A DNA stretch of 64,000 nt from an uncultured Hyphomicrobiales bacterium (GCA_943908365.1 CALTTH010000001.1:62001-126000); one strand, 5' to 3'. Shown: positions 36,158 to 44,789, numbered from the stretch's first letter. The notes: generated from the letters alone by a model not told the origin. Made by a program: numbers and translations.

Positions 36158-36289
36158 CTGCGTGCCAAGGCGTCTTATCTGCACATTCGCCTTTTAGGAA
36201 AATCGATTCCGCTTTCCATTGTGATACGATAAGCTCCGCCCGAACCGGCGGGCGGCGCTTCATGCCACGGCGGAAACAGGGAGTGCTGA

Positions 36290-36781
36290 ATGGTTTCAAA
36301 ACGGCTTTCGCGCCTGGAAGGGCACCGGCGAAAATTTCTGGTGGTCATCGATGGCACGCCGGAATGCGAAAGAGCCGTGCATTATGCCGGCCGCCGCGCC
36401 AAGAACTCCAATGGCGCCCTCGTTCTGCTTTTCGTCATTCCAGAAGGGGATTTCCAGCAGTGGCTGGGCGTCGAGCAGATCATGCGTGCCGAAGCCCGCG
36501 AAGAGGCTGAAGCCTCGCTGGCGAAGGTCGCACAACGCGTGCGCGAGGCCGTCGGCATCGAGCCCGAGGCGGTGATCCGCGAAGGCAATGCCGCCGAGCA
36601 GATCCACGGTCTGATCGAAGAAGACCGCGACATTGCGATCCTTGTATTGGCTGCAGGCTCTACCAAGGACGGTCCAGGTCCGCTCGTCTCCTCCATTGCC
36701 GGACGCGGCGCTGCCTTCCCCATTCCCGTCACGGTTCTGCCGGATACGTTGACGGACGAGGAAATCGACGCCCTCTGCTGA
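36290..36781 (+). CDS. Universal stress protein family protein
   Basis: The 163-residue product has the UspA alpha/beta fold: KFLVVIDGTPECERAVHYAGRRA at the N-terminus, a central VIREGNAAEQIHGLIEE stretch and the later ILVLAAGSTKDGPGPLVSSIAGRG segment, which resembles the ATP-binding GxGxxGxxxGS(V/T) loop only loosely. ATP binding is therefore uncertain. The start has GGGAG upstream. Its role is unassigned; such proteins usually respond to stress or growth arrest. Confidence 0.88.
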   Translation: MVSKRLSRLEGHRRKFLVVIDGTPECERAVHYAGRRAKNSNGALVLLFVIPEGDFQQWLGVEQIMRAEAREEAEASLAKVAQRVREAVGIEPEAVIREGNAAEQIHGLIEEDRDIAILVLAAGSTKDGPGPLVSSIAGRGAAFPIPVTVLPDTLTDEEIDALC

Positions 36782-36912
36782 TCGCTATCCATCAAGCGCT
36801 TTCGCCACGAAGAATCCTGTTCGGCTTTGGCGAAAACGGGTGTAGAACAGGGGGAAGATTTCTTGAACGGGATTGTCATGTCAGGGCTTGAAGTCGCTCT
36901 TCGTCCGGCATA

Positions 36913-36929
36913 TTTTGGAAGCATTCTAA
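36913..36929 (+). promoter_or_regulatory. Irr-box (ICE)-like palindrome upstream of nfu
   Basis: TTTGGAA-gca-TTCTAAA: a 7-3-7 inverted repeat, one base off a perfect TTTAGAA-N3-TTCTAAA. It is 52 bp before the nfu start. Irr is the rhizobial haem/iron-status regulator and its ICE motif is of this type. The match to an Fe-S gene makes regulation plausible but unproven. Confidence 0.45.
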
Positions 36930-36980
36930 ATTACGGGGCAAGCATGCCCTGACCGGGGCGCTGCCTCGAAGGAGATCGAA

Positions 36981-37544
36981 ATGTTCATTCAAACGGAATC
37001 CACGCCAAACCCGACGACCCTTAAGTTCCTGCCGGGCAGGGTGGTTCTGGAAAGCGGCACGGCGGAATTCCTGAGCGCTGAGCAGGCGCAATCTTCGCCG
37101 CTTGCAGCAACGCTGTTTGAAATTCCGGGCGTCACCGGCGTCTATTACGGCTTCGATTTCATCACCGTCACCAAGGACGGTGCCGAATGGCAGCACCTGA
37201 AGCCTGCGATCCTCGGTTCGATCATGGAGCACTTCATGTCCGGCCGTCCACTGATGGGCACGGCCATCCATGCCGAGATTTCCGACGAGGAAGAAGAGTT
37301 CTTCGAAGAGGGTGACGAAACGATCGTTGCGACCATCAAGGAACTTCTCGAAACCCGCGTTCGTCCGGCTGTGGCGCAAGATGGCGGCGACATCACCTTC
37401 CGTGGTTTTCGCGATGGCACCGTGTTCCTCAACATGAAGGGCGCATGCTCCGGCTGCCCGTCTTCCACGGCAACCCTGAAGCATGGCGTGCAGAACCTGC
37501 TCCGCCACTTCGTGCCGGAAGTGCAAGAGGTCGAGGCTGTTTGA
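36981..37544 (+). CDS. NifU-like Fe-S cluster carrier (Nfu)
   Basis: Carries 4Fe-4S clusters from the assembly scaffold to target proteins. The N-terminal Nfu domain (about 1-90; FIQTESTPNPTTLKFLPGR) is followed by an acidic linker (DEEEEFFEEGDE) and the C-terminal NifU domain (about 110-187) with the cluster-binding CSGC at 156-159. The 187-residue, two-domain layout is that of the mitochondrial/alphaproteobacterial NFU1 type. A good ribosome site (GGAG) precedes ATG 36981. An Irr-box-like palindrome upstream suggests iron-dependent expression. Confidence 0.93.
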   Translation: MFIQTESTPNPTTLKFLPGRVVLESGTAEFLSAEQAQSSPLAATLFEIPGVTGVYYGFDFITVTKDGAEWQHLKPAILGSIMEHFMSGRPLMGTAIHAEISDEEEEFFEEGDETIVATIKELLETRVRPAVAQDGGDITFRGFRDGTVFLNMKGACSGCPSSTATLKHGVQNLLRHFVPEVQEVEAV

Positions 37545-37571
37545 TAAACGGCTGAGCCAATCGATCAATAC

Positions 37572-37603
37572 TGAGTAGAGGCGCGTGATCGCGCCTCTAC
37601 TCA
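37572..37603. terminator. Perfect 14-bp-arm hairpin after nfu
   Basis: The arms tgagtagaggcgcg and cgcgcctctactca are exact complements around a tgat loop. It is 27 bp after the nfu stop with no T tract. It probably marks the transcript 3' end or separates nfu from tsaB. Confidence 0.55.
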
Positions 37604-37680
37604 TAAGCGGCGTTGCCACGAGCCTCGTTCGTGTCGCTCATGGCTTGCGCTTTGGACAGGCATAAGGTTCAGCTTTTCAG

Positions 37681-38349
37681 ATGATCATTCTCTCTATCGA
37701 TACATCCGGCGTGGATTGCTCTGCCTGTGTTTATGACAGTGAAAACGATACTGTTCTCGGCGAAGTGACGGAAAACATTGGCAAGGGTCATGCCGAATTG
37801 TTGATGGGCATTATCGATGATGCGCTTTCCAAGGCTGGTCTGAGGCTCAATGCCGTCGAGCGTCTCGCCGTCACGATCGGCCCCGGTTCTTTCACCGGCA
37901 TTCGCGTGGGTGTTGCCGCCGCGCGGGGCTTTGCCTTGTCTCTTGGTGTCGAAGCAGTCGGCATCACAACGCTTGAGACGCTTGCCGCTCATCACCAGCG
38001 GCAGCAGCCCGGCCAGCCCGTCGCGGTTGGTCTCGATGCCAAGCGTGGCGAATGTTATCTCCAGATCTTCGCAGCCGATGGCGCGCCTTTGACAGAGGCC
38101 GCGCTGGTGTCTCTCGAAGACGCCAGACAATCGCTTGTCGGCTTTGACGGCGCGATCATAGGCTCCGCCGCGCCGCTCTTTGCTGGTGGGGAGACGGGTT
38201 CGGGGCCGGATCATTTTCCGATCAAAACCGTAGCGCGTGTTGCGGCAACGAAACCCGCGCATCAGCCAAAGCCCGCACCGCTTTACCTGCGTGGCCCGGA
38301 CGCCCGCCCGCAGTCGGGATTTGCGCTGGAGCGCCTCTCGCCCGCCTGA
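37681..38349 (+). CDS. tsaB: tRNA t6A modification protein TsaB
   Basis: Inactive paralogue of TsaD that scaffolds the TsaB-TsaD-TsaE complex making N6-threonylcarbamoyl-adenosine at tRNA position 37. The N-terminus IILSIDTSGVDCSACVYD and the signature TIGPGSFTGIRVGVAAARGFAL are diagnostic. The 222-residue length suits TsaB, and TsaD metal-binding His residues are absent. rimI follows 89 bp downstream, a common bacterial pairing. Confidence 0.94.
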   Translation: MIILSIDTSGVDCSACVYDSENDTVLGEVTENIGKGHAELLMGIIDDALSKAGLRLNAVERLAVTIGPGSFTGIRVGVAAARGFALSLGVEAVGITTLETLAAHHQRQQPGQPVAVGLDAKRGECYLQIFAADGAPLTEAALVSLEDARQSLVGFDGAIIGSAAPLFAGGETGSGPDHFPIKTVARVAATKPAHQPKPAPLYLRGPDARPQSGFALERLSPA

Positions 38350-38438
38350 AAGCGCGCCGTTGCGCCGGGTCGAAATCGATTCCGATTTACCGGACAATGC
38401 TGTAGCCCTCTTGCATTCAAGGTGGATGATTCCCTGCA

Positions 38439-38933
38439 ATGTTCGATGACTATCTGAGCTGGAAAGCCTTTTTCGAAATCGTTCCGATGGCGCATGGTGA
38501 CTGCGCCGACGTTGCCGAGCTTCATACATCTCGCTTCCCTCAGGCATGGAGCGAGGGCGAGTTTTCCAGTCTCTTGTCGCAGAACAGCGTGTTTGGTGCG
38601 GTTGCGCGCCAGACCAACGCCTTCTTCAGCCAGCCGCTCGGCGGCTTCGTATTATCACGTGAGGCGGGCGGAGAAGCTGAAATTCTGACCGTCGCCGTCA
38701 GCGACAAATTTGCCGGTGCCGGGCTTGGCTGGCGCCTGATGCAGGCTGCCATGCGCGAAGCGCTGATGCGCGGTGCCGAGACCATGTTTCTGGAGGTCGA
38801 TGGTTCGAACGGTCCGGCGGTGCATCTCTACCGCAAGCTTGGCTTCAAGACGGTTGCCGAGCGCAAGGCCTATTACACGGCCAAGGATGGGACGAAATCC
38901 ACAGCGCTTGTCATGCGCCGCGATCTTCGATAG
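38439..38933 (+). CDS. rimI: Ribosomal-protein-alanine N-acetyltransferase RimI
   Basis: GNAT enzyme that acetylates the N-terminal alanine of ribosomal protein S18. The acetyl-CoA loop is EILTVAVSDKFAGAGLGWRLMQAAMREA, and the RimI signature VDGSNGPAVHLYRKLGFKTVAERKAYY is near the C-terminus. It has 164 residues, slightly longer than E. coli RimI at the N-terminus. The pairing with tsaB is widely conserved. A small ccacca/tggtgg hairpin (38957-38972 region) lies downstream. Confidence 0.9.
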   Translation: MFDDYLSWKAFFEIVPMAHGDCADVAELHTSRFPQAWSEGEFSSLLSQNSVFGAVARQTNAFFSQPLGGFVLSREAGGEAEILTVAVSDKFAGAGLGWRLMQAAMREALMRGAETMFLEVDGSNGPAVHLYRKLGFKTVAERKAYYTAKDGTKSTALVMRRDLR

Positions 38934-39002
38934 TTCCGTGACAGTGAGACACTCTGCCACCACTATGGTGGACCCAACGCAGCATCTGAAGGCCTGATTA
39001 TC

Positions 39003-39431
39003 GTGGTAGACCTTTCGAAAACCCTTGAAGAAATATGTGCGGAGCGCGGCATGCGCATGACCGACCAGCGGCGTGTCATCGCCCGCGTTCTTCAGGAATC
39101 GGAAGACCATCCGGACGTGGAGGAGCTCTATCGCCGCTCATCCGCAGTCGATCCAAAGATTTCGATCTCCACCGTCTATCGCACCGTCAAGCTGTTTGAA
39201 GACGCGGGCATCATCGAGCGCCATGATTTTCGCGATGGCCGCTCGCGCTATGAGACCGTACCGGAAGAGCACCACGATCATCTGATCGACCTGAAACATG
39301 GTGTCGTCATCGAATTTCGTTCCGCCGAGATCGAAGCGCTGCAGGAAAAGATTGCTCGCGAACACGGCTTCAGGCTCGTTGATCATCGGCTTGAACTCTA
39401 CGGCGTCCCGCTGAAACCGGAAGAGCGTTGA
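39003..39431 (+). CDS. mur: Fur-family metalloregulator, probably manganese-responsive Mur
   Basis: Dimeric metal-sensing repressor. The winged helix covers about 10-80 (RMTDQRRVIARVLQESEDHPDVEELYRRS, then STVYRTVKLFEDAGII), and the metal site lies around EEHHDHLIDL. C-terminal CxxC zinc motifs seen in many Fur proteins are absent. In rhizobia, Fur homologues of this kind respond to manganese (Mur), with iron control taken over by RirA and Irr, so Mur is the better name, by inference. The start is GTG 39003. It sits between rimI and olsA with no transport genes nearby. Confidence 0.85.
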   Translation: MVDLSKTLEEICAERGMRMTDQRRVIARVLQESEDHPDVEELYRRSSAVDPKISISTVYRTVKLFEDAGIIERHDFRDGRSRYETVPEEHHDHLIDLKHGVVIEFRSAEIEALQEKIAREHGFRLVDHRLELYGVPLKPEER

Positions 39432-39465
39432 GGCAACTTTCCATGGCCACGGAGCAAGTGCGGCG

Positions 39466-40266
39466 ATGACGTGGCTTCGGATTGCCTATGCGGTTTTCAT
39501 TCTCTCCATCGTGACCCTTGTGCTTTTACCCGTGCAGCTCATCGGCCTCTGGCTCGATTTGCCGATCCGCCGCAGGGTGCCGCGCCTATGGCACCAGGTA
39601 GCCTGCCGATCGATCGGTATCAGGGTTCATGTCCATGGCGGGCTGGAGACCGAACGACCTCTGCTGCTGATTGCCAACCATGTCTCCTGGAAGGACATAT
39701 TGGTGCTGGGCAGCGTTGCGGATGTCGCCTTCATTGCAAAGACCGAAGTGCGCGACTGGCCAATCTTTGGCAAACTGGCGCGTTTGCAGAAAACCGTCTT
39801 CGTCACCCGTGAACAGAAGCGTACTACAGGCGTGCAGGTCAACGAGATTGCCGAAAGGCTGGCAGGCGGCGAGATCATCGTGCTCTTCCCCGAGGGCACG
39901 ACCTCGGATGGCAATCGGCTTTTGCCAATCAAGTCCTCGCTATTCGGCGCCGCATCGAGTGCCGCCGATCAGGTTCCAAGCCAGCTTGTCCACGTCCAGC
40001 CCGTTGCGATCGCCTATACCGGCATTCAGGGCATGGCGATGGGGCGTTACCATAGACCGGTTGCCGCCTGGCCTGGAAGCATCGGCCTGTTGCCGTCATT
40101 GGTGGGGCTAGTGAAGGCCGGCGCAATCGAGGTCGATGTCACTTTTGGCGAAACGATCCCCTTCCGCAAGGGCGACAATCGCAAAGCGCTCAGCCTCGAA
40201 GCAACCTCCGCACTTCGCACCATGTTGAATTTCAGCCTCCGCGGCGGATGGCGAAAGTCGCGATAG
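39466..40266 (+). CDS. olsA: Lyso-ornithine lipid O-acyltransferase (PlsC family)
   Basis: Adds the second acyl chain to lyso-ornithine lipid; OlsA proteins belong to the 1-acyl-glycerol-3-phosphate acyltransferase (PlsC) family. An N-terminal hydrophobic segment (about 5-30) anchors it, NHVSWKD is the catalytic NHxxxxD box and FPEGTTSDG the substrate-binding EGT box. It has 266 residues. General PlsC activity is the alternative; OlsA is preferred because olsB is 12 kb upstream and this order (before miaB and phoH) is that of rhizobial olsA. Confidence 0.78.
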   Translation: MTWLRIAYAVFILSIVTLVLLPVQLIGLWLDLPIRRRVPRLWHQVACRSIGIRVHVHGGLETERPLLLIANHVSWKDILVLGSVADVAFIAKTEVRDWPIFGKLARLQKTVFVTREQKRTTGVQVNEIAERLAGGEIIVLFPEGTTSDGNRLLPIKSSLFGAASSAADQVPSQLVHVQPVAIAYTGIQGMAMGRYHRPVAAWPGSIGLLPSLVGLVKAGAIEVDVTFGETIPFRKGDNRKALSLEATSALRTMLNFSLRGGWRKSR

Positions 40267-40323
40267 CCCGGATTTGCGCATTTTTCTGTTTAATTGGTGG
40301 CCGAAAATCATTAGATACGCGCC

Positions 40324-41721
40324 ATGACCCATGATACGCTCGGCCTCGACGCCACCCCGACCGCAATGGCTCACGCAGCCAACAGCCGTAAGGTCTTCAT
40401 CAAGACTTACGGCTGTCAGATGAATGTCTACGATTCCGTTCGCATGAGCGATGCTCTGGCGAAGGATGGCTACGTTCAGACGGAGGATATGGGCGAGGCG
40501 GATTTGGTGCTGCTCAATACCTGTCACATCCGTGAAAAGGCGGCGGAAAAGGTCTATTCGGCGCTCGGCCGTCTGCGCGACATGAAGAAGTTGCGCGAGG
40601 AAGAAGGCCGTGAATTCGTCATTGGCGTCGCCGGTTGTGTGGCGCAGGCCGAAGGCGAAGAGATACTGCGCCGTGCGCCCGCCGTCGATGTCGTCATCGG
40701 CCCGCAGACCTATCATCGCCTGCCGCAGGCGCTTGCGCGCGTTCGCGATGGCGAGCGGGTGATAGAGACCGATTATGCGGTCGAAGACAAGTTCGAGCAT
40801 CTGCCGGTAGCCGAAAAGGCAAAACTGCGCTCGCGTGGCGTGACGGCCTTTCTTACCGTTCAGGAAGGCTGTGACAAGTTCTGCACCTTCTGCGTCGTGC
40901 CCTACACGCGCGGTTCGGAAGTTTCCCGGCCCGTCAGCCAGATCCTCGATGAGGCGATGAAGCTCGTCGATGCCGGCGTGCGCGAAATCACGCTGCTTGG
41001 CCAGAACGTCAATGCCTGGCGCTCGACGGGTCCGAAGGGCGAGCAATGGGGGCTGGCAGAGCTTCTCTATCGCCTGGCAGAAATCCCAGGCCTTGCCCGC
41101 CTGAGATATACGACCAGCCACCCACGCGACATGGACGATCGCCTGATTGAGGCGCATCGTGATCTGCGCGCACTGATGCCTTATCTGCATCTGCCGGTTC
41201 AGGCCGGGTCCGACCGTATTCTGAAGGCGATGAACCGCCGCCATACGGGCGATGAGTATTTGAGGCTCATCGAACGAATCCGCACGGCCCGCCCTGATAT
41301 CGCCATGTCCGGAGATTTTATTGTCGGCTTCCCCGGCGAGACGGATCGGGACTTCGAGGATACGCTCGCAATCGTGGAAGCGGTAAAATACGCCCAGGCC
41401 TTTTCGTTCAAATATTCGACGCGTCCAGGGACCCCCGGCGCCGATTTGACCGATCAGGTGCCGGAAGATGTGAAGGCCGAACGGCTTGAAAGATTGCAGG
41501 CGCTGCTGTTGAAACAGCAGTACGAATTTGCCCAGTCGCTCGTTGGAAAGACCATGGATGTGTTGCTTGAAAAGCCCGGTCGCATGCCCGGACAGCTGAT
41601 CGGGCGTTCTCCTTGGCTGCAGTCTGTGAATCTTGATGCAAACGACATGAAAATCGGTGACATTATTCATGTACGAATCACCGCAACCGGTCCAAACAGC
41701 TTGTTTGCCGAGGTGGCATAG
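40324..41721 (+). CDS. miaB: tRNA-2-methylthio-N6-dimethylallyladenosine synthase MiaB
   Basis: Radical SAM methylthiotransferase that converts i6A37 to ms2i6A37 in tRNA. The UPF0004 domain with the auxiliary cluster Cys starts at KTYGCQMNVYDS (C31) and NTCHIREKAAEK; the radical SAM motif is CDKFCTFC at 183-190. A C-terminal TRAM domain closes the 465-residue chain (GKTMDVLLEKPG...IGRSPWLQSVNL). It is followed by phoH-ybeY-corC as in many proteobacteria. Confidence 0.96.
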   Translation: MTHDTLGLDATPTAMAHAANSRKVFIKTYGCQMNVYDSVRMSDALAKDGYVQTEDMGEADLVLLNTCHIREKAAEKVYSALGRLRDMKKLREEEGREFVIGVAGCVAQAEGEEILRRAPAVDVVIGPQTYHRLPQALARVRDGERVIETDYAVEDKFEHLPVAEKAKLRSRGVTAFLTVQEGCDKFCTFCVVPYTRGSEVSRPVSQILDEAMKLVDAGVREITLLGQNVNAWRSTGPKGEQWGLAELLYRLAEIPGLARLRYTTSHPRDMDDRLIEAHRDLRALMPYLHLPVQAGSDRILKAMNRRHTGDEYLRLIERIRTARPDIAMSGDFIVGFPGETDRDFEDTLAIVEAVKYAQAFSFKYSTRPGTPGADLTDQVPEDVKAERLERLQALLLKQQYEFAQSLVGKTMDVLLEKPGRMPGQLIGRSPWLQSVNLDANDMKIGDIIHVRITATGPNSLFAEVA

Positions 41722-41768
41722 GGTTAGAGTTGGGAACCGGAACTGACCTCGGACAGGAGCCTGACCGC

Positions 41769-42827
41769 TTGAACGCACACGAATTGGTCTCACCATCATC
41801 GCGCCAGCCACGCTCACCCGCGACCGACGCCAATCACTTCGTCCTTACGTTCGAGAATAACAGAATAGCCGGAGAGCTATTCGGTCAGTTCGATCAAAAC
41901 CTGAAATTGCTGGAGCAGCGGCTCAATATCGATGCCCGCCCACGCGGCAATTCGGTCGCAATTACGGGCGATGTGGTGGCCACCAATCAAGCCCGCCGCG
42001 CGCTGGATTTCCTCTATCAGCGCCTGTTGAAGGGCGGCACGGCCGAACTTTCCGACGTCGAAGGCGCAATCCGCATGGCGGTCGCAGCAGACGACCAACT
42101 GACCCTGCCGACCATGGAGCGCAAAGCCAAGGTGTCGATGGCCCAGATTTCTACCCGCAAGAAAACCATTGCTGCCCGTACGCCGACACAGGATGTCTAT
42201 ATGCGGGCGCTGGAGCAGTCGGAGCTCGTCTTCGGTGTCGGCCCGGCCGGTACCGGCAAAACCTATCTGGCCGTCGCCCATGCCGCCCAGCTTCTGGAGC
42301 GTGGTGCGGTGGATCGCATCGTTCTCTCTCGTCCTGCTGTCGAAGCGGGTGAGCGTCTCGGCTTCCTGCCGGGCGATATGAAGGAAAAGGTCGATCCCTA
42401 TCTTCGTCCGCTTTATGATGCGCTTTACGACATGATGCCGGGCGACAAGGTGGAGCGTGCCATCCAGGCGGGCGTTATCGAAATCGCACCGCTCGCCTTC
42501 ATGCGTGGGCGCACGCTGGCAAACGCTGCCGTCATTCTCGACGAGGCGCAGAACACCACCACGATGCAGATGAAGATGTTCCTGACCCGTCTGGGCGAAA
42601 ACGGCCGCATGATCGTGACCGGAGACCCGAGCCAGGTTGACCTTCCGCGTGGCGTAAAATCAGGTCTCGTCGAGGCCTTGCAGATCCTTGGCGACGTTGA
42701 AGGCGTTTCCGTGGTTCGCTTCAAGGATGTCGACGTTGTCCGTCACCCGATGGTGGCGCGTATCGTCAAGGCCTACGAATCCCACACGGCCGTGCCGGAT
42801 GAGAGCCTTCCAAGACCAGGATACTGA
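41769..42827 (+). CDS. ybeZ: PhoH-like ATPase (YbeZ)
   Basis: Predicted RNA-associated ATPase of the PhoH family, thought to work with YbeY in rRNA and RNA quality control. The 352 residues have an N-terminal KH-like region (NHFVLTFENNRIAGELFGQFDQNL), Walker A GPAGTGKT at 158-165 and Walker B VILDEAQNTT. I chose TTG 41769 because AGGAG lies 10 bases upstream; the frame is open to TTG 41730. ybeY and corC follow. Despite the name, phosphate regulation is not implied. Confidence 0.92.
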   Translation: MNAHELVSPSSRQPRSPATDANHFVLTFENNRIAGELFGQFDQNLKLLEQRLNIDARPRGNSVAITGDVVATNQARRALDFLYQRLLKGGTAELSDVEGAIRMAVAADDQLTLPTMERKAKVSMAQISTRKKTIAARTPTQDVYMRALEQSELVFGVGPAGTGKTYLAVAHAAQLLERGAVDRIVLSRPAVEAGERLGFLPGDMKEKVDPYLRPLYDALYDMMPGDKVERAIQAGVIEIAPLAFMRGRTLANAAVILDEAQNTTTMQMKMFLTRLGENGRMIVTGDPSQVDLPRGVKSGLVEALQILGDVEGVSVVRFKDVDVVRHPMVARIVKAYESHTAVPDESLPRPGY

Positions 42828-42837
42828 AGCCGAGACA

Positions 42838-43344
42838 ATGACGGTTCTGGATATTCAAATCTCTGTCGAGGCCGATGACTGGCCCTCGGAGGAAGAGCTT
42901 TTGGCCTTTAGCACGAAAGTGCTGGAGGCCACTGTTTCCTATCTGAAAGACGAAGAGCAGCAGCCGTTCCCCGCCATGCCGGTGGAACTGTCGCTGGTTT
43001 TCACCGATGACGCTGCCATCAAGGAAATAAACGCGCAATGGCGTAACAAAGACAAGGCGACGAATGTCCTGTCTTTTCCGGCCTTTCCGCTAGAGCCGGG
43101 CGGCATGCCGGGGCCGATGCTTGGCGATATCGTCATCGCTCATGAAACTGTCATGCGCGAAGCCCTTGATCTCGACAAGAGTTTCGAGGATCATTTGACC
43201 CATCTGCTGGTGCATGGATGTCTGCATCTTTTCGGTTATGACCATATGGAAACCGAAGAGGCGGAAGAAATGGAAGGGCTTGAGACTCGCATTTTGGCGG
43301 CTCTTGGCCTATCTGACCCTTACGCGGGTCAGGAACCGCTTTGA
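42838..43344 (+). CDS. ybeY: rRNA maturation RNase/endoribonuclease YbeY
   Basis: Zinc-dependent single-strand RNase used in 16S rRNA 3'-end maturation and ribosome quality control; in Sinorhizobium its homologue also affects small-RNA regulation. The metal site HGCLHLFGYDH (H126, H130, H136) is intact, with NVLSFPAF upstream. It has 168 residues from ATG 42838. It starts 10 bp after ybeZ and overlaps the corC start, fitting a ybeZ-ybeY-corC operon. Confidence 0.96.
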   Translation: MTVLDIQISVEADDWPSEEELLAFSTKVLEATVSYLKDEEQQPFPAMPVELSLVFTDDAAIKEINAQWRNKDKATNVLSFPAFPLEPGGMPGPMLGDIVIAHETVMREALDLDKSFEDHLTHLLVHGCLHLFGYDHMETEEAEEMEGLETRILAALGLSDPYAGQEPL

Positions 43345-44498
43345 TCGAACTGTTTGGGACAATGAACGAACATTCTGCAAGACCGCCCCAAGAGGGCAAG
43401 GACGCCGGGGAACAATCCTCATCGGAGGAGGGCAGTAGTCCGTTACGACAGGACTATCAAGCAAAGCCCCGCTCGACCATCTGGTCGAGGATTTCCCGGA
43501 TCTTAAAGCCATCGCACGGCGAGCGCCTTCGTGAAGATCTGACTGATGCGCTGATGACCGATACGGATATCGGCGCCGCCTTCACGCCCGACGAGCGGGC
43601 GATGCTCAACAATATTCTCCGCTTCAGAGAAGTCACGGTCGAAGACATCATGATCCCGCGCGTCGATATTGACGGGCTCGATCAGGAGACGACGATCGGT
43701 GAAGCGATGATCCGCTTCGAGGCGACCGGGCGCTCGCGCATGCCGGTCTACGACGAGACGCTCGACGACCCGAAGGGGATGATCCATATACGTGACCTGT
43801 TGTCCTATGTGGGAAAGCAGGCGCGCAACAAGCGCAGAAGCGGCACGCGCGCGCCGGCCAATGGCGAAGCGAAGGCACCTCGCACACCGCGCTCGAACTT
43901 CGATCTCGCCCGCGTCGATCTCGAAACGACGCTCGCCGAAGCCGGAATCATCCGCAAGATCCTGTTTGCGCCGCCCTCCATGCTCGCATCCGATCTCTTG
44001 AAGACCATGCAGGCGCAGCGCACCCAGCTTGCGGTGATCATCGATGAATATGGTGGCACCGACGGGCTTGTGTCCCACGAGGACATCGTGGAGATGGTCA
44101 TTGGCGACATCGACGATGAGCATGACAAGGACGAGGCGATGTTCGTTCGCGTGTCGTCCGACGTCCTGATCGCGGATGCGCGCATCGAACTGGCAGAACT
44201 TGCCCAGGCGATCGGTCCGGATTTCGATGTTCGAGAGCATGCCGAGGAGATCGATACGCTGGGCGGTCTCGTCTTCTTTGCGCTTGGCCGCATCCCGTCG
44301 AAGGGTGAGGTGGTCCGTGCGGTGCCGGGATTTGAATTCCAGATCCTCGATGCCGACAATCGCCGCATCAAGCGTGTCCGTATCCTGCGCGACGAATCCT
44401 CCACGGGAGAGGATGACCAGGCGCCGGCACCCGTTGTGACCAGTGAGATGATCGCGCTTCCTGCCCCATCCGACAGCACGGACAAAGCTGCCGTTTGA
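43341..44498 (+). CDS. CorC/HlyC-family protein with CBS domains
   Basis: Soluble hemolysin-C/CorC type protein: a tandem CBS pair (about 95-245; VEDIMIPRVDIDGLDQETTIGEA...RSRMPVYDETLDDPKGMIHIRDLL, and ILFAPPSMLASDLLKTMQAQRTQLAVIIDEYGGTDGLVS) and a C-terminal CorC_HlyC transporter-associated domain. The membrane DUF21 domain of related proteins is missing. TTG 43341 has AGGA 6 bases upstream and overlaps the ybeY stop; ATG 43362 is the alternative. The role is unclear: CorC was linked to Mg2+/Co2+ efflux, and the operon suggests a tie to RNA metabolism and lnt. Confidence 0.85.
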   Translation: MIELFGTMNEHSARPPQEGKDAGEQSSSEEGSSPLRQDYQAKPRSTIWSRISRILKPSHGERLREDLTDALMTDTDIGAAFTPDERAMLNNILRFREVTVEDIMIPRVDIDGLDQETTIGEAMIRFEATGRSRMPVYDETLDDPKGMIHIRDLLSYVGKQARNKRRSGTRAPANGEAKAPRTPRSNFDLARVDLETTLAEAGIIRKILFAPPSMLASDLLKTMQAQRTQLAVIIDEYGGTDGLVSHEDIVEMVIGDIDDEHDKDEAMFVRVSSDVLIADARIELAELAQAIGPDFDVREHAEEIDTLGGLVFFALGRIPSKGEVVRAVPGFEFQILDADNRRIKRVRILRDESSTGEDDQAPAPVVTSEMIALPAPSDSTDKAAV

Positions 44499-44508
44499 TA
44501 GGCTTAAG

Positions 44509-44536
44509 TCCCGGGCGAAAGGGTCCGGGATTTGTT
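44509..44536 (+). terminator. corC intrinsic terminator
   Basis: The arms tcccgg and ccggga with a 10-base loop, followed by tttgttctt, 10 bases after the stop. It splits lnt from the ybeZ-ybeY-corC genes; the remaining ~250 bp to lnt hold no gene and should carry the lnt promoter. Confidence 0.65.
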
Positions 44537-44789
44537 CTTATCCAACAACCGAATAGATGAGACCGCTGCAATTGGCGGATTGCACAGACACGCCATCGCT
44601 GTCCTGTGGACGTTCTATTTTTTTTACAGTAAGTCGGAAGGGCATGCCGCATAACTATTCGGCGTTCGGCAGCCGAAACACGATCGGTGGTCTCTCCGAC
44701 TGCGCGCGTTTCGATGGCAAGTCAGGTTCTGGTATCCGCTTTCCGGTTTTGCGTTGCTGAACGGTGCCCTTCAAGGAGATTGATACTGT

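Noticed and set aside
36790..36860. Imperfect inverted repeat cgctttcgcca/tggcgaaaacg after the universal stress gene as a fifth RIME copy
   Set aside because: It shares only the tcgc/gcga half-motifs and lacks the cgcgatctttcaga and gcaaaaccgctg blocks, so it is not counted.
40108..41817. 569-codon open frame on the minus strand opposite miaB
   Set aside because: Antisense shadow of miaB with its intact Cys motifs; no ribosome site or domain.
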